DNA of 64,000 bases from positions 7,351,001-7,415,000 of the forward strand of contig NC_083515.1 in the NCBI RefSeq assembly GCF_032362555.1, in the 5' to 3' direction. Both the position numbers and the translations under genes were made by a program. The notes beneath the pieces were generated by a model. The model made no database searches and was not told the DNA's origin. It saw only the letters and a program-made list of their open reading frames with translations. How positions within the stretch are numbered: the stretch's first letter is position 1; each line of letters starts with the position of its first letter. Positions 10,301 to 22,020 of this stretch are shown here, piece after piece. The DNA is from Amyelois transitella (taxonomy: Eukaryota > Arthropoda > Insecta > Lepidoptera > Pyralidae).

Positions 10301-10987
10301 CAAAAAATATACTCACTACAACTCCTGTAAAGTTATTAATTTCTTCAGGTATATCTGGGTGCATTGAGTTATTAAATATAGGTATATTTGCTTTTTTACA
10401 ATTACACACTCTACACTGAAATATATCTTTTTCCTTAGTTGCATTACTAATGCTGAAAATGAAAAAAAAAGTAAGTGCAATTTTTAAACAGTGCATGTTT
10501 CAAATCTGCCGTGTGGTTCCCGGCACTTTAGAATAGGACCACTCTATATATTATGTTTCCAATGGATGCATTAAAGGCAAATAAGGGAAAGGCTTATAAA
10601 CTTAGGGATTCTTTTTGTAATCTAGAGGCAAGCATCCTGTAACTATTAGAATATCTATTCCATCATTAAGCTGAATGTGGCCTTCCAGTCTTTTCAAGAC
10701 TGTTGGCTTTGTCTACTTGTGATGCAAGTTTAAAATCATTAAGTAAGTAATCACACGTAAAGTTTAAACATAAGTTGTATAAAAATTTGTGAGTATATGT
10801 ACTCATGTTTAATTTCCTCATTATCACAAATGCTACTGAACTATACGAAACTTTACAGTAATAAGGTTTAACATTATAATTAAATAACTTACGAATTTAC
10901 ATGCTTGTTTTTCTTCTTTTTAAGCGACTGTTGTTGCTGTAAAGCATTGGCAAACAACATCGATTTTATTAATAAAAGAGAAGTCAT
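7394..10987 (-). CDS. ZAD-C2H2 zinc-finger protein (gene A), eight exons
   Basis: Probable sequence-specific nuclear DNA-binding regulator of the insect ZAD family. Exons: 10987-10893, 10452-10317, 10076-9947, 9647-9493, 9358-9189, 9106-8905, 8334-8216 and 7550-7394. All have GT/AG sites and join in frame to give 387 aa. The N-terminal ZAD (CRVC... ICENCLDLL...) is a zinc-coordinating dimerisation module split by a phase-0 intron. Next come one C2HC finger (NCSNC...H-x3-C), a basic linker (KRRRTRGPNKLPRG) and five C2H2 fingers, the last split by a phase-2 intron. The tail is acidic. Start chosen as the first ATG of an exon whose 95 bases splice in frame to the ZAD. Introns hold SINEs. The gene is divergent from gene B, which has the same exon phases. 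DNA target unknown. Confidence 0.85.
7860..8165 (+). repeat. Old SINE-like repeat, family 2, in intron 7 of gene A
   Basis: It contains GAGAGAAAACATCGTGAAG, AACTGAATGTGTAACCATGATCCAAT and GGGAGTCGCTTCGTGTAAAACC. These are shared with diverged copies at 22700-22975, 20990-21130, 37430-37620 and about 47935-47985. A short triplication of AGGATTTAGCC follows near 8142-8172. Confidence 0.65.
8750..8873. repeat. Imperfect inverted repeat, possible MITE remnant, intron 6 of gene A
   Basis: AATCAGTAACATATCC at about 8752-8767 is the near-exact inverse of a stretch ending at about 8873. Both arms are followed inward by GTCAGTG-like repeats. No clear target duplication was found. Confidence 0.4.
9690..9935 (+). 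repeat. Short repeat with an RTE-like 3' tail, intron 3 of gene A
   Basis: This differs from the common RTE-derived SINE in its head and body (ACACCAGGCCAATACCTCAC at the start). It ends with TTGCCCCTCCGGGAAAAAGG, then ATTTTATGTATGTATTA, which resembles the 3' terminus of the RTE LINE at 54990-58408. Confidence 0.55.
10505..10735 (+). repeat. RTE-derived SINE in intron 1 of gene A
   Basis: It begins TGCCGTGTGGTTCCCGGCAC and has AATAGGACCACTC, GGATTCTTT, CCATCATTAAGCTGAATGTG and CAGTCTTTTCAAGACTGTTG. The terminal tail is degraded. It lies antisense to gene A. Confidence 0.85.
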
Positions 10988-12098
10988 CTTGAAGTCCTTG
11001 TTTCATTTATATATGAAAATTAATATAAAAAGATTACATCTATGTAACTAATCATCTAATGATATTTTAAACAAATCACAGAGGTACCTAGTATTTATTT
11101 AGTATTGAAACCAATCTTTTATTTACACTTGAATGTCAGAGAATGAAAATGAAGTTTGCGCTGTTTGTCACTTTACTTTAGTGTCAAATTTTAATGTCGA
11201 TACTCTAGACTAGTTTCACCTCCCGACTATAATTGATGTCATCATGCTACGAAAAAGCAGTGCAGTTCAATTAAGGTCCTGCTATATGACGTCGTGATAA
11301 GCCTCCTTGCACTGTAGCGGGAGACGACGTGACCCCGACGTGATTGGAAGCAACCTTCTCCATCATCATCAACTCCAATCCTCAGCATCACTCCTCACGC
11401 GACGCTATCAGTCAAAAACAGCGAAAAAACCTGAAGCATATAATATAACCTCCGACTAAACATCTAGCCTGGCCCTTTGGTGGCGGCCGAGCCGAATCTT
11501 TGCTCCCGCTACTTATGCTGTGTGGTTTCCGGGACTTTATAATAGGACTACTCGCATCATTTCCCCATGAAAGTCATAAAAGGAATACTAACATTTATTT
11601 AGATAAATCTAATGTAGCATGATAGAAAAGAGGAAACATATTGTAAGCCAGGTGATCTCTTCCCGTGCAGACTGTAGGAGTCAATCACGGGAAACTTCGG
11701 ATTATTCTTTGAGGCGCTGCGCTAGTAAACTGTCACTATCGGAATTTCAATTCCATTATAAAATATGCTATACCTATAGCTGAACGCTGTTCGCGGAATG
11801 CGCCAAGATATTTTGATGTGTGCTCAAAAAACCGACAATATTCGGTTTGCCGGCCAAAGGATATTCAGCACCGACAGCGCAAAGTGGCAACACTGATGTG
11901 TTTCTTGCAGTGTGACAATGACATAATCACACATTATGTCAAAATGTAATTTTGTTGTTTGATTTTACAATTTAGATTGGCTTTTTTGTGATTATTAAAA
12001 AAGCCAGCTTCCAATTTTTGTATAAACGAATAATGAAGATGATAAGGATTTGCGTTTATTAAGTGTTTGTTTTAAAAATAACTTAAAATTTAGTAAAA
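10988..12098. promoter_or_regulatory. Shared upstream region of the divergent zinc-finger gene pair
   Basis: About 1.1 kb separates the two ATG codons of genes A (minus) and B (plus), so both promoters must lie here or overlap. I see no canonical TATA box next to either start. The middle (about 11280-11780) is filled with repeat debris. The outer ~200 bp on each side are the likeliest promoter DNA. That it is a bidirectional promoter is inference. Confidence 0.45.
11440..11780 (+). repeat. Cluster of SINE fragments between genes A and B
   Basis: Three parts. About 11450-11515 (CATCTAGCCTGGCCC...GTGGCGGCCGAGCC) also occurs inverted at 48160-48250. About 11515-11620 is a degraded RTE-derived SINE head (GTGTGGTTTCCGGGAC). 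About 11655-11780 is an alternative-head SINE (GTGCAGACTGTAGGAGTC, then CTGTCACTATCGGAATTTC). Confidence 0.65.
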
Positions 12099-15000
12099 AT
12101 GGCTGTTTATTTGACTAGGAATATGCTCGATAAAATGAACAAAATTGACTATGGATCCCAACCTTCTAATGTTGATACCAATAGTCCCGATTGGCAAAAA
12201 ATCTTTCGGGAAAGGTATGTAATATATTTTCTGGAACTAGGTATGCTAAGTTAAGTTTAATGCTTCGCCATCGTACTTTCGTTGGAACGTTACTTCGTTA
12301 GACCGTGTGGTTTCCGGCACTTTAGAATAGACCACTCTATAACTTCCCATGAATGTCGTAAAAGGCGACTTACGGATAGGCTCTTAATCGTGGTATTCCT
12401 CTTGTTGGCCAAAGGCTAGTCACTATTTGAATCTAAATTCCATCATGAAGCCATATAGCTGAATGTGGGCTTTCAGTCTTTTCGAGACTGTTAGCTCTGT
12501 ATTCCGCAAGGGATATAGACGTGACTATATGTATGTTACTTCAAAAACCATTGGTTACCAGTACCATGAAGAAAACTAGCCTGCAGGTCTTTCTCATCAT
12601 TATTACTTTTAAGTTTCTTCAGCAGTTATCCTTTCAATTGACAAATAATACAGTTATCTCTAAATAATAAAATAATGATACTTTTCATGTTTTGCAGCAG
12701 TAAAATGGGAAAGTTATCTTCAGATAAGATTTGTCGAGTTTGTGCTAAAGTGGGAAGCACTCCACTGAGCCAGAAGATAGATGGCTATGATATAATGAGT
12801 GCTATATGCAGTATAACTAATGTGACGGTAATTTTGTTTTTATTTTGAGTTAAACACCATTTATATTTATTTATTTAATTTAATTATATACACAAAATTA
12901 AATAGGAACATTTAACACAGTTATTGTAAAACATAGGTGCAACTTATTTCAATAGAAATCTCTTGCAGTAGTCTGACAGACAGACAGACATTGTTGTAGT
13001 AAACAGGAGAGTTGTATATTGGAGAAGTATTGGAAGTGCATAAGTGTCATCATATAAATAAATATTATAATTAAATTAAGAACAGAGTTCACTCTCAGAG
13101 ACACATTTTGAACTGACAGTGATTTTATGTGATCAGGAAAAGTCTCTTAAAAATCAGGAAAAATATGTTGATGGTTTTGAGTTATGCTTTTCTTTAAGGA
13201 ATAACAAAAAGAGACAAGTGGCTACCATGGCTTAACCTTTGGCACATATATAGTAAGTAGCCCATAAGATCCCCGCATAAATGTAGGTAATGTTCTGTCA
13301 TAGCGTATTATTAAAAGCAGGTATGGACTGGGAACATAAAATATTCCTTATTCAAATATGTAAAGAGTTGAAAACACATTATTTTAAAAGTCCTTGTTAA
13401 TTTATTATTTCTCTTGTTTTAGATCAATGTTCAAGATTCTCTCCCAAAGTTTATCTGTACGGAATGTTTGGAAACTTTGAAAATTGCTGTTGCATTCAAG
13501 AAAAACTGTGAGGCTTCAGATAGGAAGTTTAAAAAAATATTAAATCCTATGGGTAATCTTTCTATTGTTGTTGCTAATAATGTTCTTCCTCTCGATGTAA
13601 ACTCCACATTTCACACTCCACAAGTTACATCTTATTTCACCTTGAAGCAAAGAACAGAAAGTTTTGATTGAATTCTCCAACAACTGTTACAGGTGACCCT
13701 TCATTCCATTCATATCCATATTCAAAACATGATTTTCAATTGATATTGCACCAAATGAAGCTGAAACGATTGCGTTGTGAAGAGAAACTTCAGAGGGAGC
13801 GTGTCAAGAAAGAGAAACTGAAAGAAAAGAAAGAAGTCAAAACTAAGCAGTTTAAATGCTCTCCGTGTGATATGGATTTTCCAAATAAGGTAAGGTATGA
13901 AAAGACATAAAGTGGCCATTTTATCTTTTATCCTATCCATGATGACTATACAATTGCTCTTAAATATAATTACATGTAGGATGGCAGTCTTTTTAATATG
14001 GTCCCAGTACTTTAGAATAGAGCACTTCATCTCTTTCCCATTAATGTCGTAAAAAGCGACTAATGTAAAGGCTATTAAACTTAGGATTATTCTGTTTATT
14101 ATGTTATAATCTCAATTAAGCCATCCAGCTGAATATGGTCCTTCATTTATTTCAATACTATACCTTGTCTTCCCTGTAAGAGATGAAATTGTGTTACATA
14201 CATCTGTGATTGTTTTAAACATTCATGTTGCATTATGTTATAAATTAAAATTAAGGTACGTTACGTGCGCGTTTAAAACCTATTATATATTAAGAATATG
14301 CCTCAATGTTTTGGTAGGACGCACTAATGGAGCACCGTCGTGAGAGGCAATGCATGCGGCGCGCCTGCGAACTCTGCGGGCAGCTGGTGCTGAGCATCGC
14401 ACAGCACATGCGGCACATGCACAAGGAGAACGTGCTGCACAAGTGTCCCACGTGCGGCAAGGAGTTCCCTATCGTCGCCAGGCTGAAGAACCACATGTAC
14501 GTATTGAGGTGTCTAACAGATGTTAAATTTGCGATTAAAAAGATTAATATAATTCTATTTCGATTAATATTTTTGTGTGCAAATTTGATTTTTTTTGTGG
14601 CAATCAGTGCATTAAAAACAAGCAAAGCGAGCCATAAACCAACACTGAATGTTAAATCAGCTTTCCTAGCAATTATTATCAAAAGTTTACACAACTGTTA
14701 ATGGTGACCGTTTTTTTAATAAAGGTTTAAAAATACCTGTTTGCTTTACATGCAAATAAAATTTAGTTCTTACCAAAATAATTTCGTTTGCAGGCTTGTG
14801 CACACAGACACATTCAACTTCTTCTGTGACCTGTGCCCGTACAAGTGCAAGCATAAGTATTACTTGGTGATGCATATGCGCACGCACACTGGTGAGAAGC
14901 CCTATAAGTGTCCGCAATGCCAGGCCACTTTCGTCAACCCGTCCAACCTGAACAAACATAAACTGACACACCAGGAGAAACAATTTAAGGTAATTGTTTA

Positions 15001-17764
15001 TATGTTTCTATTGCATTCTTGAGTGGCTGACTGATAGACAACGTACAAACATAGCTGACTTATCAGGAAAAACAGTTTAAGGTATGGAACTATTGGTGAC
15101 CGACAGATGGCGTTCAATAGTACTGCTGGGCTAGGGTAGGACGTGGAATATTTTAAAATATAATATAAGGTCAATCAACTGCTGGTGGTTTCCATCGTGG
15201 TTAAGGTTGACCCTGTGTAAACACCATCATGATGATATTGCGGCTATTATTTACTAGATCATAAGTATTAATAATGATTGCACCTAATAATGATTTTCAT
15301 TAATTCTGTAATACAGTGCATGCTTTGCGAGAAGGCATTCCGGACCAACACGGCGCTGCGGGAGCACCAAGAGGCGACTCACATGAACATCAAACACAAG
15401 TGTGTCTACTGCGGCCGGGATTTCTGCTACAAGTATGTAATCAAATCTTTTAACTTGTTATTCTATCTAAAAATGTATATTTTATCACTTGTACCCAGTA
15501 ATTGGGACTAATGAGTTAGTGCACATATATATACATATTATACCCAATTTATGTATATAGTAGACATATGTGACTAAAACTTTTTTTTTTACTTCAAATC
15601 GTATTTTTTTCGTGCTTCCGTGGTGTATTAGTAAAGAAGCCATTTTGACAGCTTTTTCAGAGGTGGCATGTATGTTTTAACAACTGTTATGTATTTAAAA
15701 TATATAACACGCAGCTGATACCAACACAAATTAGTCCATATTAATATATAATATAATATTTAACAATAATAACACAAATTTTATAAATTTCCATATCGTT
15801 TTGTTTTCTAAAACGGATCACAATTTCTAGATCGGACTTACGCAAGCACGAGATCAAGAACCATAACCGCCTTAAACGCGATTACATCGGCGGCGAACCA
15901 TCCTACAAACAAGTGGAGAGGCTTCAGAAACTGCAGGAGTGCACGGATGACAGTGAAAAGTGGAGGGTGCAGCAAGTAAGTTTACTGACCTCATCAAACA
16001 TATATACATATACACAATCATTTATCCTTTATGTTGCCCCAAATTTTTTAACTAAGAACCCCATACCTCAGGGTGTTCATGAACCTTTGTGATAAATTTT
16101 TGGATGTGCTAAATGTTTTTTTCTTTCAGGTGACCGTTACTCAGCCCGTGCCGGTGGCCTGCACCACGTACATAGACCAGGGAAAAGAGTACATACAGAC
16201 CAACCATCCGATGTATTTCACCGATGTCACTGGCATGATACAACAACAGCCGCAAATTGGTGAGACCAGGAAACGTGATTTTTGTGCTCTTTTACAGTAC
16301 TTACTACCACGCTTATAAGTCGAGTCAGCACTATTCGACGGTGCAGAATAGCGCTACCTACCTGATCAGACCAAATGAAAATTCAATAAAATTAAGACCT
16401 TATTACCCAACTACATTAAACTTAAAATTACTAAACAAAACTTCTTTTGTTATCTCGCTTAAAGTAGCAGACAATTCAGTTGTCAGGCTGAAAGGCAAGA
16501 TTAGGTTCTGCGCACGTGCGAGTACATCGGTGTAATATAAAAAAGCGTAATTTTATGACAGCTGTCAAATTCAATTTTTTTGTTATGTCCGTCTCTTCTA
16601 CATCATAATCATATGTCTGCCCCTATCAATTAAATTATGTTATATTTCAAGAAAAATAAGTGTTTTTTACTGATGAATGAATAGGATGAAGTTTAATGAT
16701 CGCTGAATGATTGGAAAATAATAAAATTAATTCGTAATGTACTTTGTTCATCTCTTATAACATCAACGGTAAGAAGAATAGTTTGAATTGATAAATCGTG
16801 GTACTTTTGTAATTTGAGGTAATTTAGTAATTATAGTTATTGGGATACGATGGAATTGAAAAAACAACTTGTAAATTGTTATGTATAAATTATTTTAATT
16901 TTTGTTTCAGTTCAACAGCAGACCGTGCAGTTGACACTGTAAGTAATAGATTCTTTGAAATTTAATCTCTTTTATGTCTCAGACAGAATATTCCATAATA
17001 TTTTTACATTATTCTCAACTTTGCAGGGATATTTTATCGAAAATTGTGCGACTTTGTTTTAGTCATTAGATTCCTCTCTCTCTTCTTTTTTCTTTGTAAT
17101 AAAATTATTTCTTTATTTTAGATCTTTATCTCATTTTACCAATTTAATTTATTTGTTTTCAAAGTTCGGGCCCCAAAGGCAGCTTGTGACATTGTATGCC
17201 TGCCTGACAACAATTTATTTATGACGTACTTTTGTAGTATGAAGTCGAAACTGGCAGAAGACTTACCTCATGGCTCTAAAATCTAAGACAGTAGTTCAAG
17301 CCGAGCACTAGATCGTTGTTTAGAGCTGTAGTATCGAAATTTTAATAGCGGTAATGATAGCATACCTCCGGCAAGAGACGGCACCGTGAGAAGAAGTACT
17401 TTTATGCTTTAGTTGTCTATCCCGTACGTCGTCCCAAGGCAATTACAGGAAATGGTTTTACCTGTCCTAAAATATGTATTTATACTATATTACTTGTTTT
17501 TGCCCGGGGATTCGCTTCCCTGGAAATTTGGAGAAGAATGGTAGTCATGTTTCTCAGATAATGATTAGTCTTGCAATTGAACCGTGAAGCATAACAATTA
17601 AACATTTATCGTGATGGGTACATACGTTTGTAGCGGAGTATAGCAGTTATCTAGGATCTAGTATCGCATTTATAATATTTTTTCTTTATTTTAGGCCGGA
17701 GTTAGAATTGAAGAAGTACGACGTGAAAATGTACGAGCCGCAACAAGGAATTGGATATTTTTAA
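12099..17764 (+). CDS. ZAD-C2H2 zinc-finger protein (gene B), eleven exons
   Basis: Probable nuclear DNA-binding regulator of the insect ZAD family. Exons: 12099-12214, 12698-12827, 13423-13552, 13693-13889, 14318-14496, 14794-14989, 15317-15432, 15831-15975, 16130-16259, 16911-16938 and 17695-17764. All are GT/AG and join in frame to give 478 aa. The ZAD (KICRVC... FICTECLETL) is split by a phase-0 intron exactly as in gene A. A charged lysine/glutamate-rich linker follows, then a C2HC-type finger (C-x2-C-x12-H-x5-C), six C2H2 fingers (one with the linker HTGEKPYKC), and a glutamine-rich tail ending GIGYF. Exon 2 has a tandem acceptor (GCAGCAG), so forms with one or two serines are possible. 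Introns hold SINEs. The last three small exons are the least certain. DNA target unknown. Confidence 0.85.
12301..12540 (+). repeat. RTE-derived SINE in intron 1 of gene B
   Basis: Nearly full length: CCGTGTGGTTTCCGGCAC head, GTCGTAAAAGGCGAC, CACTATTTGAATCTAAATTC, CAGTCTTTTCGAGACTG and tail GGGATATAGACGTGAC, then ATATGTATGTTA. Confidence 0.9.
13985..14205 (+). repeat. Diverged RTE-derived SINE in intron 4 of gene B
   Basis: CAGTACTTTAGAATAGAGC, CATCTCTTTCCCATTAATGT, AAGCCATCCAGCTGAATATG and a weak tail follow the same order as the other copies. The first bases are degraded. Confidence 0.75.
15055..15081 (+). other. Relic copy of the end of exon 6 of gene B, with donor site
   Basis: These 27 bases match 14963-14989, the last 27 bases of exon 6, at 22 positions. 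They would encode LTYQEKQFK against LTHQEKQFK, and are followed by GTATGG in place of GTAATT. A stop at 15020-15022 lies between the real exon end and this copy, so extending exon 6 to this donor would truncate the protein. Confidence 0.7.
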
Positions 17765-18459
17765 GGGCAATATATTATTAAGTGTATCAAATTTATATTA
17801 TAATCCTAATTAATTCTAGTTGTAACTCCATTTATATTTAATTTTACAGTTTTATTACAGATTCGTCAATATACGTAGGTAATTAATTATGGGCTTTTTA
17901 CAATATTGTACCCTAATATTAGGCGAATTAAACGAATTAGTTTGGCTAATTTTTGTTTTATTTGTTCACCTTATAATCTTAATAGATTTTACAACATATT
18001 GAATATTAAATAATGATGTTTACTGTCTGAAACAAAGAAATATTTGATTACTTTGTTTTAAATGTTTTAAGTTTTTTAAACAATCATACGAAAACAAAAT
18101 AGTAGGACTAAAATCTCACGAGCTACGCGGTTTATGTGAAATGTGTTGTCTAATTCCGCTTCCATTTGGGTTCGTACAAAGACGGGACGCTAATTACTTT
18201 CGGCATGTTTTCCGTCCCTGTCGCAGAGGTCACGTCTATGTCTCCACTCTCTACTAATTAGGGGATGGCACGTTGCGAGTTACGGGAAATCTAATTTGTC
18301 TTTTATGCCGGATAATTTGGCATTCTAACGGTAGAACGCTGTTAGCTCTCGTGGGGGTTAGGGGTCACGTAATAGCGTTTTGATTTGGCAAAAATAGACA
18401 AAACTTCGCCTATTTTGAAGATTTTATGCTTTGCAAAAACACCAGGATGATATTTAATC
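17765..18459. other. 3' flank of gene B, no further gene
   Basis: AT-rich DNA. ATTAAA occurs at about 17922 and 18005 as possible polyadenylation signals for gene B. No canonical AATAAA was seen close to the stop. Confidence 0.4.
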
Positions 18460-18506
18460 GAGATTCAAATAGTGACAGATTGCTAGTCGATCGTAGAAGA
18501 ACAATA
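18460..18506 (-). repeat. RTE-derived SINE body fragment
   Basis: GAGATTCAAATAGTGACAG and GCTAGTCGATCGTAGAAGAA on plus are the inverse of the common body (GCGATGGGCTAGCAACCTGTC...). Confidence 0.65.
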
Positions 18507-18511
18507 CCGAG

Positions 18512-18650
18512 CACGTGTCACGTGTTTTGACTTTTGACTTAGTCTGACGTCACGTGTCTTAGACATTAATTGTTTCAGACGTCTCGTGTGTCACGTGTTT
18601 CAAACATTACTTGTTTTAGACGTAACGTGTTTCATACAGAACATGTTTGA
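18512..18650. promoter_or_regulatory. Cluster of four CACGTG E-boxes in a degenerate tandem repeat
   Basis: CACGTG occurs at 18512-18517, 18519-18524, 18551-18556 and 18592-18597, all within 86 bp. The surroundings repeat AGACGT...CGTGTTTCA...ACATTACTTGTTT about three times with drift. CACGTG is the core site of bHLH factors such as CLOCK/CYCLE, MYC and MITF. The nearest recognised gene is gene B, about 0.75 kb upstream, ending here. Regulatory use is inference; drift of a simple repeat could also explain it. Confidence 0.4.
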
Positions 18651-19464
18651 AATGGTAACCTTATTACTAAATAGCATTACTGCCATTAAGTACTTAGTAC
18701 TATAAAAAAAAACGCAAAATAGAAATATTATGTTTCGTGCTTATGCCCAACAGTACGATGTTGTCGAATTGCATATTGTTCAATCGAAATTGTTAATAGA
18801 ATGCAAATAGCATAACAGAAAGCAATAATACCTACAAGACCTGACGATAGACATTATTTTAATTTTAATGCAAAGTAACATGAATAATAAAATATAAAGA
18901 CTTATGTGGAATAATGATTGCATTAGAATAGAATAGATTTGGGAAAGTTGATACCTTCTTTGCTGATCTTACCTATTTACTAGCGAGTATTTGTTTACCA
19001 AAACATAGTATTCGGATTTTCATGTTTATCACATTATTTTTGGGTCCCGTTATTATTGCTTAACATCGCTAACATAAAGTACAATACAAACCAGCCAACG
19101 ACTGTGAAGGTCGTGTGAAGTGAAGCGTAGAGAAGCAAAACATATCAATAAATATTGGATTCCACCAATTGTTCCGTTCAAATGGCCCAATCGTCCTTCC
19201 AATGCTTACAAATGTAAATCAATTCGTCTCTAGAGAAGTAGAGAGGTCGGCAAACATCGCTTTGGGCTGTAGTGTTTGTTAACTTCACTATTCCATACAG
19301 AAGTCCCAACGCAACTCTTTCAAGCTTTCCAAACTTACAAATTTTTCCTTTTTTACTTTAATTTCTTTCATTTATGAAATTATTCTTTTTTACATTATTA
19401 ATTATACAAAAGGGTAAATTATCACATTGTCTTCTAAATAAATAGAAATAATCACATTAGCGTG

Positions 19465-19640
19465 TGTGCCAGTTGTTTCTTTTCCGTGAAGATTGTAAAA
19501 GTTAATTAAGGCTAATAAACTCGGAATTCTTCGTTTAAACAACTTGTCACTATTTGAATCTCAATTCCAACTTTATCTACCTATACAGCTGGCTCTGTCT
19601 TCTCTGTAAATGAAAAAAACGTGATTATATGTATATGTAT
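19465..19640 (+). repeat. RTE-derived SINE, alternative head
   Basis: GTGAAGATTGTAAAAGTTAA, CTTGTCACTATTTGAATCTC and a degraded tail GTGATTATATGTATATGTA. The head is the second type, without the CCGTGTGGTTCCCGG segment. Confidence 0.75.
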
Positions 19641-20989
19641 GATACTTTTGGATTTAGATTTCGAACGTATATATCTGTATTTTTGTCTATAGTAGGTAAT
19701 CGCGAATATCTTGCTAAGAAACCAAAAGCTGACAAGAGTCTGAGCAACTTTTACATCACAGATATCCCAAAGAGCCCTTTCTTTGCCCGTGTTGGTAATA
19801 TTAACTCAAGGCACTCACTAATGAGCTTCGTTACAAATAATTTATTATGCAAGAAGCAGCCTAAGATCGTGATCGTAATAAAGGCAGACACAGCTAACCA
19901 TTTTGTTTTCGCTAATTATTTCCTGGCATCGTAAAGTGTGTGTAAACTGTTTGTGCCTAAGTTAACAGCGCCCAATTGGCTGAACTACTGAGAATTTTGT
20001 TGGAATAAATAACTTTGTTCGGCGCGTTCTTAGTTTAAACTGCTCGTGGAAATCTTTGAAAGAAGTTTATTTTTATTTATTTTTAAACAATTGACAGCGC
20101 GTCCTTTCCAAATAACAAACGCACTTTGCGAATAGTCTATACCTACTGCGTCAGAGCGCTTACCCAAAATAATTATACTTATAAGCCAAAAAAAAAAATT
20201 CTGTATAAAAACTTCCTGGACGTTAAAAATAGATGATCTACCTTTCCTCTTTCCAAAAATAAAATTGAGCTTTTGTTTGTCCATTACCATTGACAAAGGC
20301 ACGGCTTAATATAGAGAATAATATTAATAAAACACTCGTCATAGAATGGGTACCTACATATCACTCTTCCTGTCTGAAAATATACTTAGGTACCTAATAT
20401 TTTCTTTACCGACTATTAAGTTTAGTTATTTCAATGTCTAAGCTATTTTCCTCCTTAGCTTCATGAAAATCCGTTCAGAAGATTTTGCGTCAAAGAGTAA
20501 CCAAACAACCTTACTAATTTTCGTATTTATAGTAGTAATAGTAGGAGTACGTAGAATACGTAAAAATAATTTATAATACATATAATTTTAAAATTATTTA
20601 CAGTGGGATACTCTACTATTGACGATTAGATAGTATGTACAGCTTTACTCGTAATTTATTTAGCTTAAGTTTTAAGACTAACGTTTTAACGAAATGGACC
20701 TCACATCTAGGAGTGATGATGTACTTGCGCTATTACTTTGCTGAATCGTAATATAAAGTGATAAATGACAACAAGCGAAGTTCCTGACAAGGACAACCTA
20801 CTAGATAATGGGTTTGTATTATATAAAGTGGTATTCAATCTATGTATATCATAGCTTTCACACAAGTTACTGAAATTTATCTATCATATATATCATTAGT
20901 ACAGAAATAATAATATTTTGATGTAAGTTATATAGTGGAAAATGCATCATAGCATCAAAAATCCTTCCAACGACTCTTTTCTAAGTAAT
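19641..20989. other. Intergenic DNA
   Basis: No gene supported. Around 20460-20510 is the inverse of the lepidopteran Helitron-type core (ACTCTTTGACGCAAAATC on minus), an old fragment. Confidence 0.5.
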
Positions 20990-21130
20990 TTTTATTCTTT
21001 TGCGTGCTCTCACGGTGAGGGTAATCATTGTAAGGAAACCTGAACATTCAGGCAACTGGATGTGTAGGTAAGCATGATTCAATTTGGGCTTGGTTCATTT
21101 TACATAGCTGTCGTTTGTAAAATGAAACAG
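20990..21130 (+). repeat. SINE-like repeat, family 2, partial
   Basis: CTCTCACGGTGAGGGTAATC, AAGGAAACCTGAACATTCAG, CAACTGGATGTGTAGG and CATGATTCAATTTGGGCTTG match the better copy at 22700-22975. Confidence 0.65.
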
Positions 21131-21829
21131 GTACGAAAATTTGCAGGTTACGTTAGCCCTTGCAATAAATATAAAATAATTATTTTTACATTGTTAATTT
21201 TAGTTCTAGCTCGTTGCAGTCAAAGTCAGTCAGTGTTTTATAAAGGTATCAGTTTTGCGAAGCACAAATAAAAAGAAATAACCCTTACGTTTCAATGCGT
21301 CCCGTCGAAGGAAAATAGGGGTAGGATTAGCCGCGCTTACCGGCCGTGGTTTGCTCGAGAAGATTTCGTTTCACATTGATCTTAGGATTTGTAAGATACC
21401 TATCTCTTTTAGTTGCAAGCAAAATATTATTCAAGAACTATTGTTTATTCTAATATTAAATACAATATTCGAAATTTTTAACAGAATGCGTCTGTATTTA
21501 TGCGTTTTTATTTATTACTTACTATTTCTTGACATGTAATTACGGAAACTCGCAATGGAATTAAAAGAATCAATAAATTATAACTAGTTTTGTTATTCTA
21601 ATGTCTAATACTATATTACTGCAAAAATTTATTTAAATCCGTTCGTCCGTTTGCGTGAAAGGGAAATACTTTCGCATTTATAATTATAATATATATATAT
21701 ATATTATTATTATTTAGTAGGATTTAGTAAGTTTTTAGTCATTAAGTTAAAGGCCAAGAACATAATCCAAAGGGCATAAAGAAATATACAAATATTTGGC
21801 TAATGTATTTAGCGAAATTAATGTGTTAC

Positions 21830-22020
21830 TACTATTATAAAGGCGAAAGTTTGTATGGATGTTTGTTACTCTTTCACGCAAAAACTACTGAACCGATTAC
21901 CATGAAATTTGGTATGTAGGTAGCTGAAGACCCAGAATAACACATAGGCTACTTTTTATCCCAGAGTTCCCGCGGGATTGATAGGGTTTCCATGCGGACG
22001 AAGTCGCGGGCGGCCTCTAG
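21830..22020 (+). mobile_element. Short non-autonomous Helitron-like element
   Basis: It starts TACTATTATAAAGGCG and ends GACGAAGTCGCGGG...CTCTAG, with the core ACTACTGAACCGATTACCA and AAATTTGGTATGTAGG. This is the consensus of the abundant lepidopteran non-autonomous Helitrons, which end in CTAG and insert before T. Unusually, TGTGTTAC lies directly on both sides (21822-21829 and 22021-22028). Confidence 0.7.

Noticed and set aside
13553..13671. Continuation of exon 3 of gene B past 13552
   Set aside because: The frame stops at 13671 and only the donor after 13552 joins exon 4 in frame; retention would truncate the protein.
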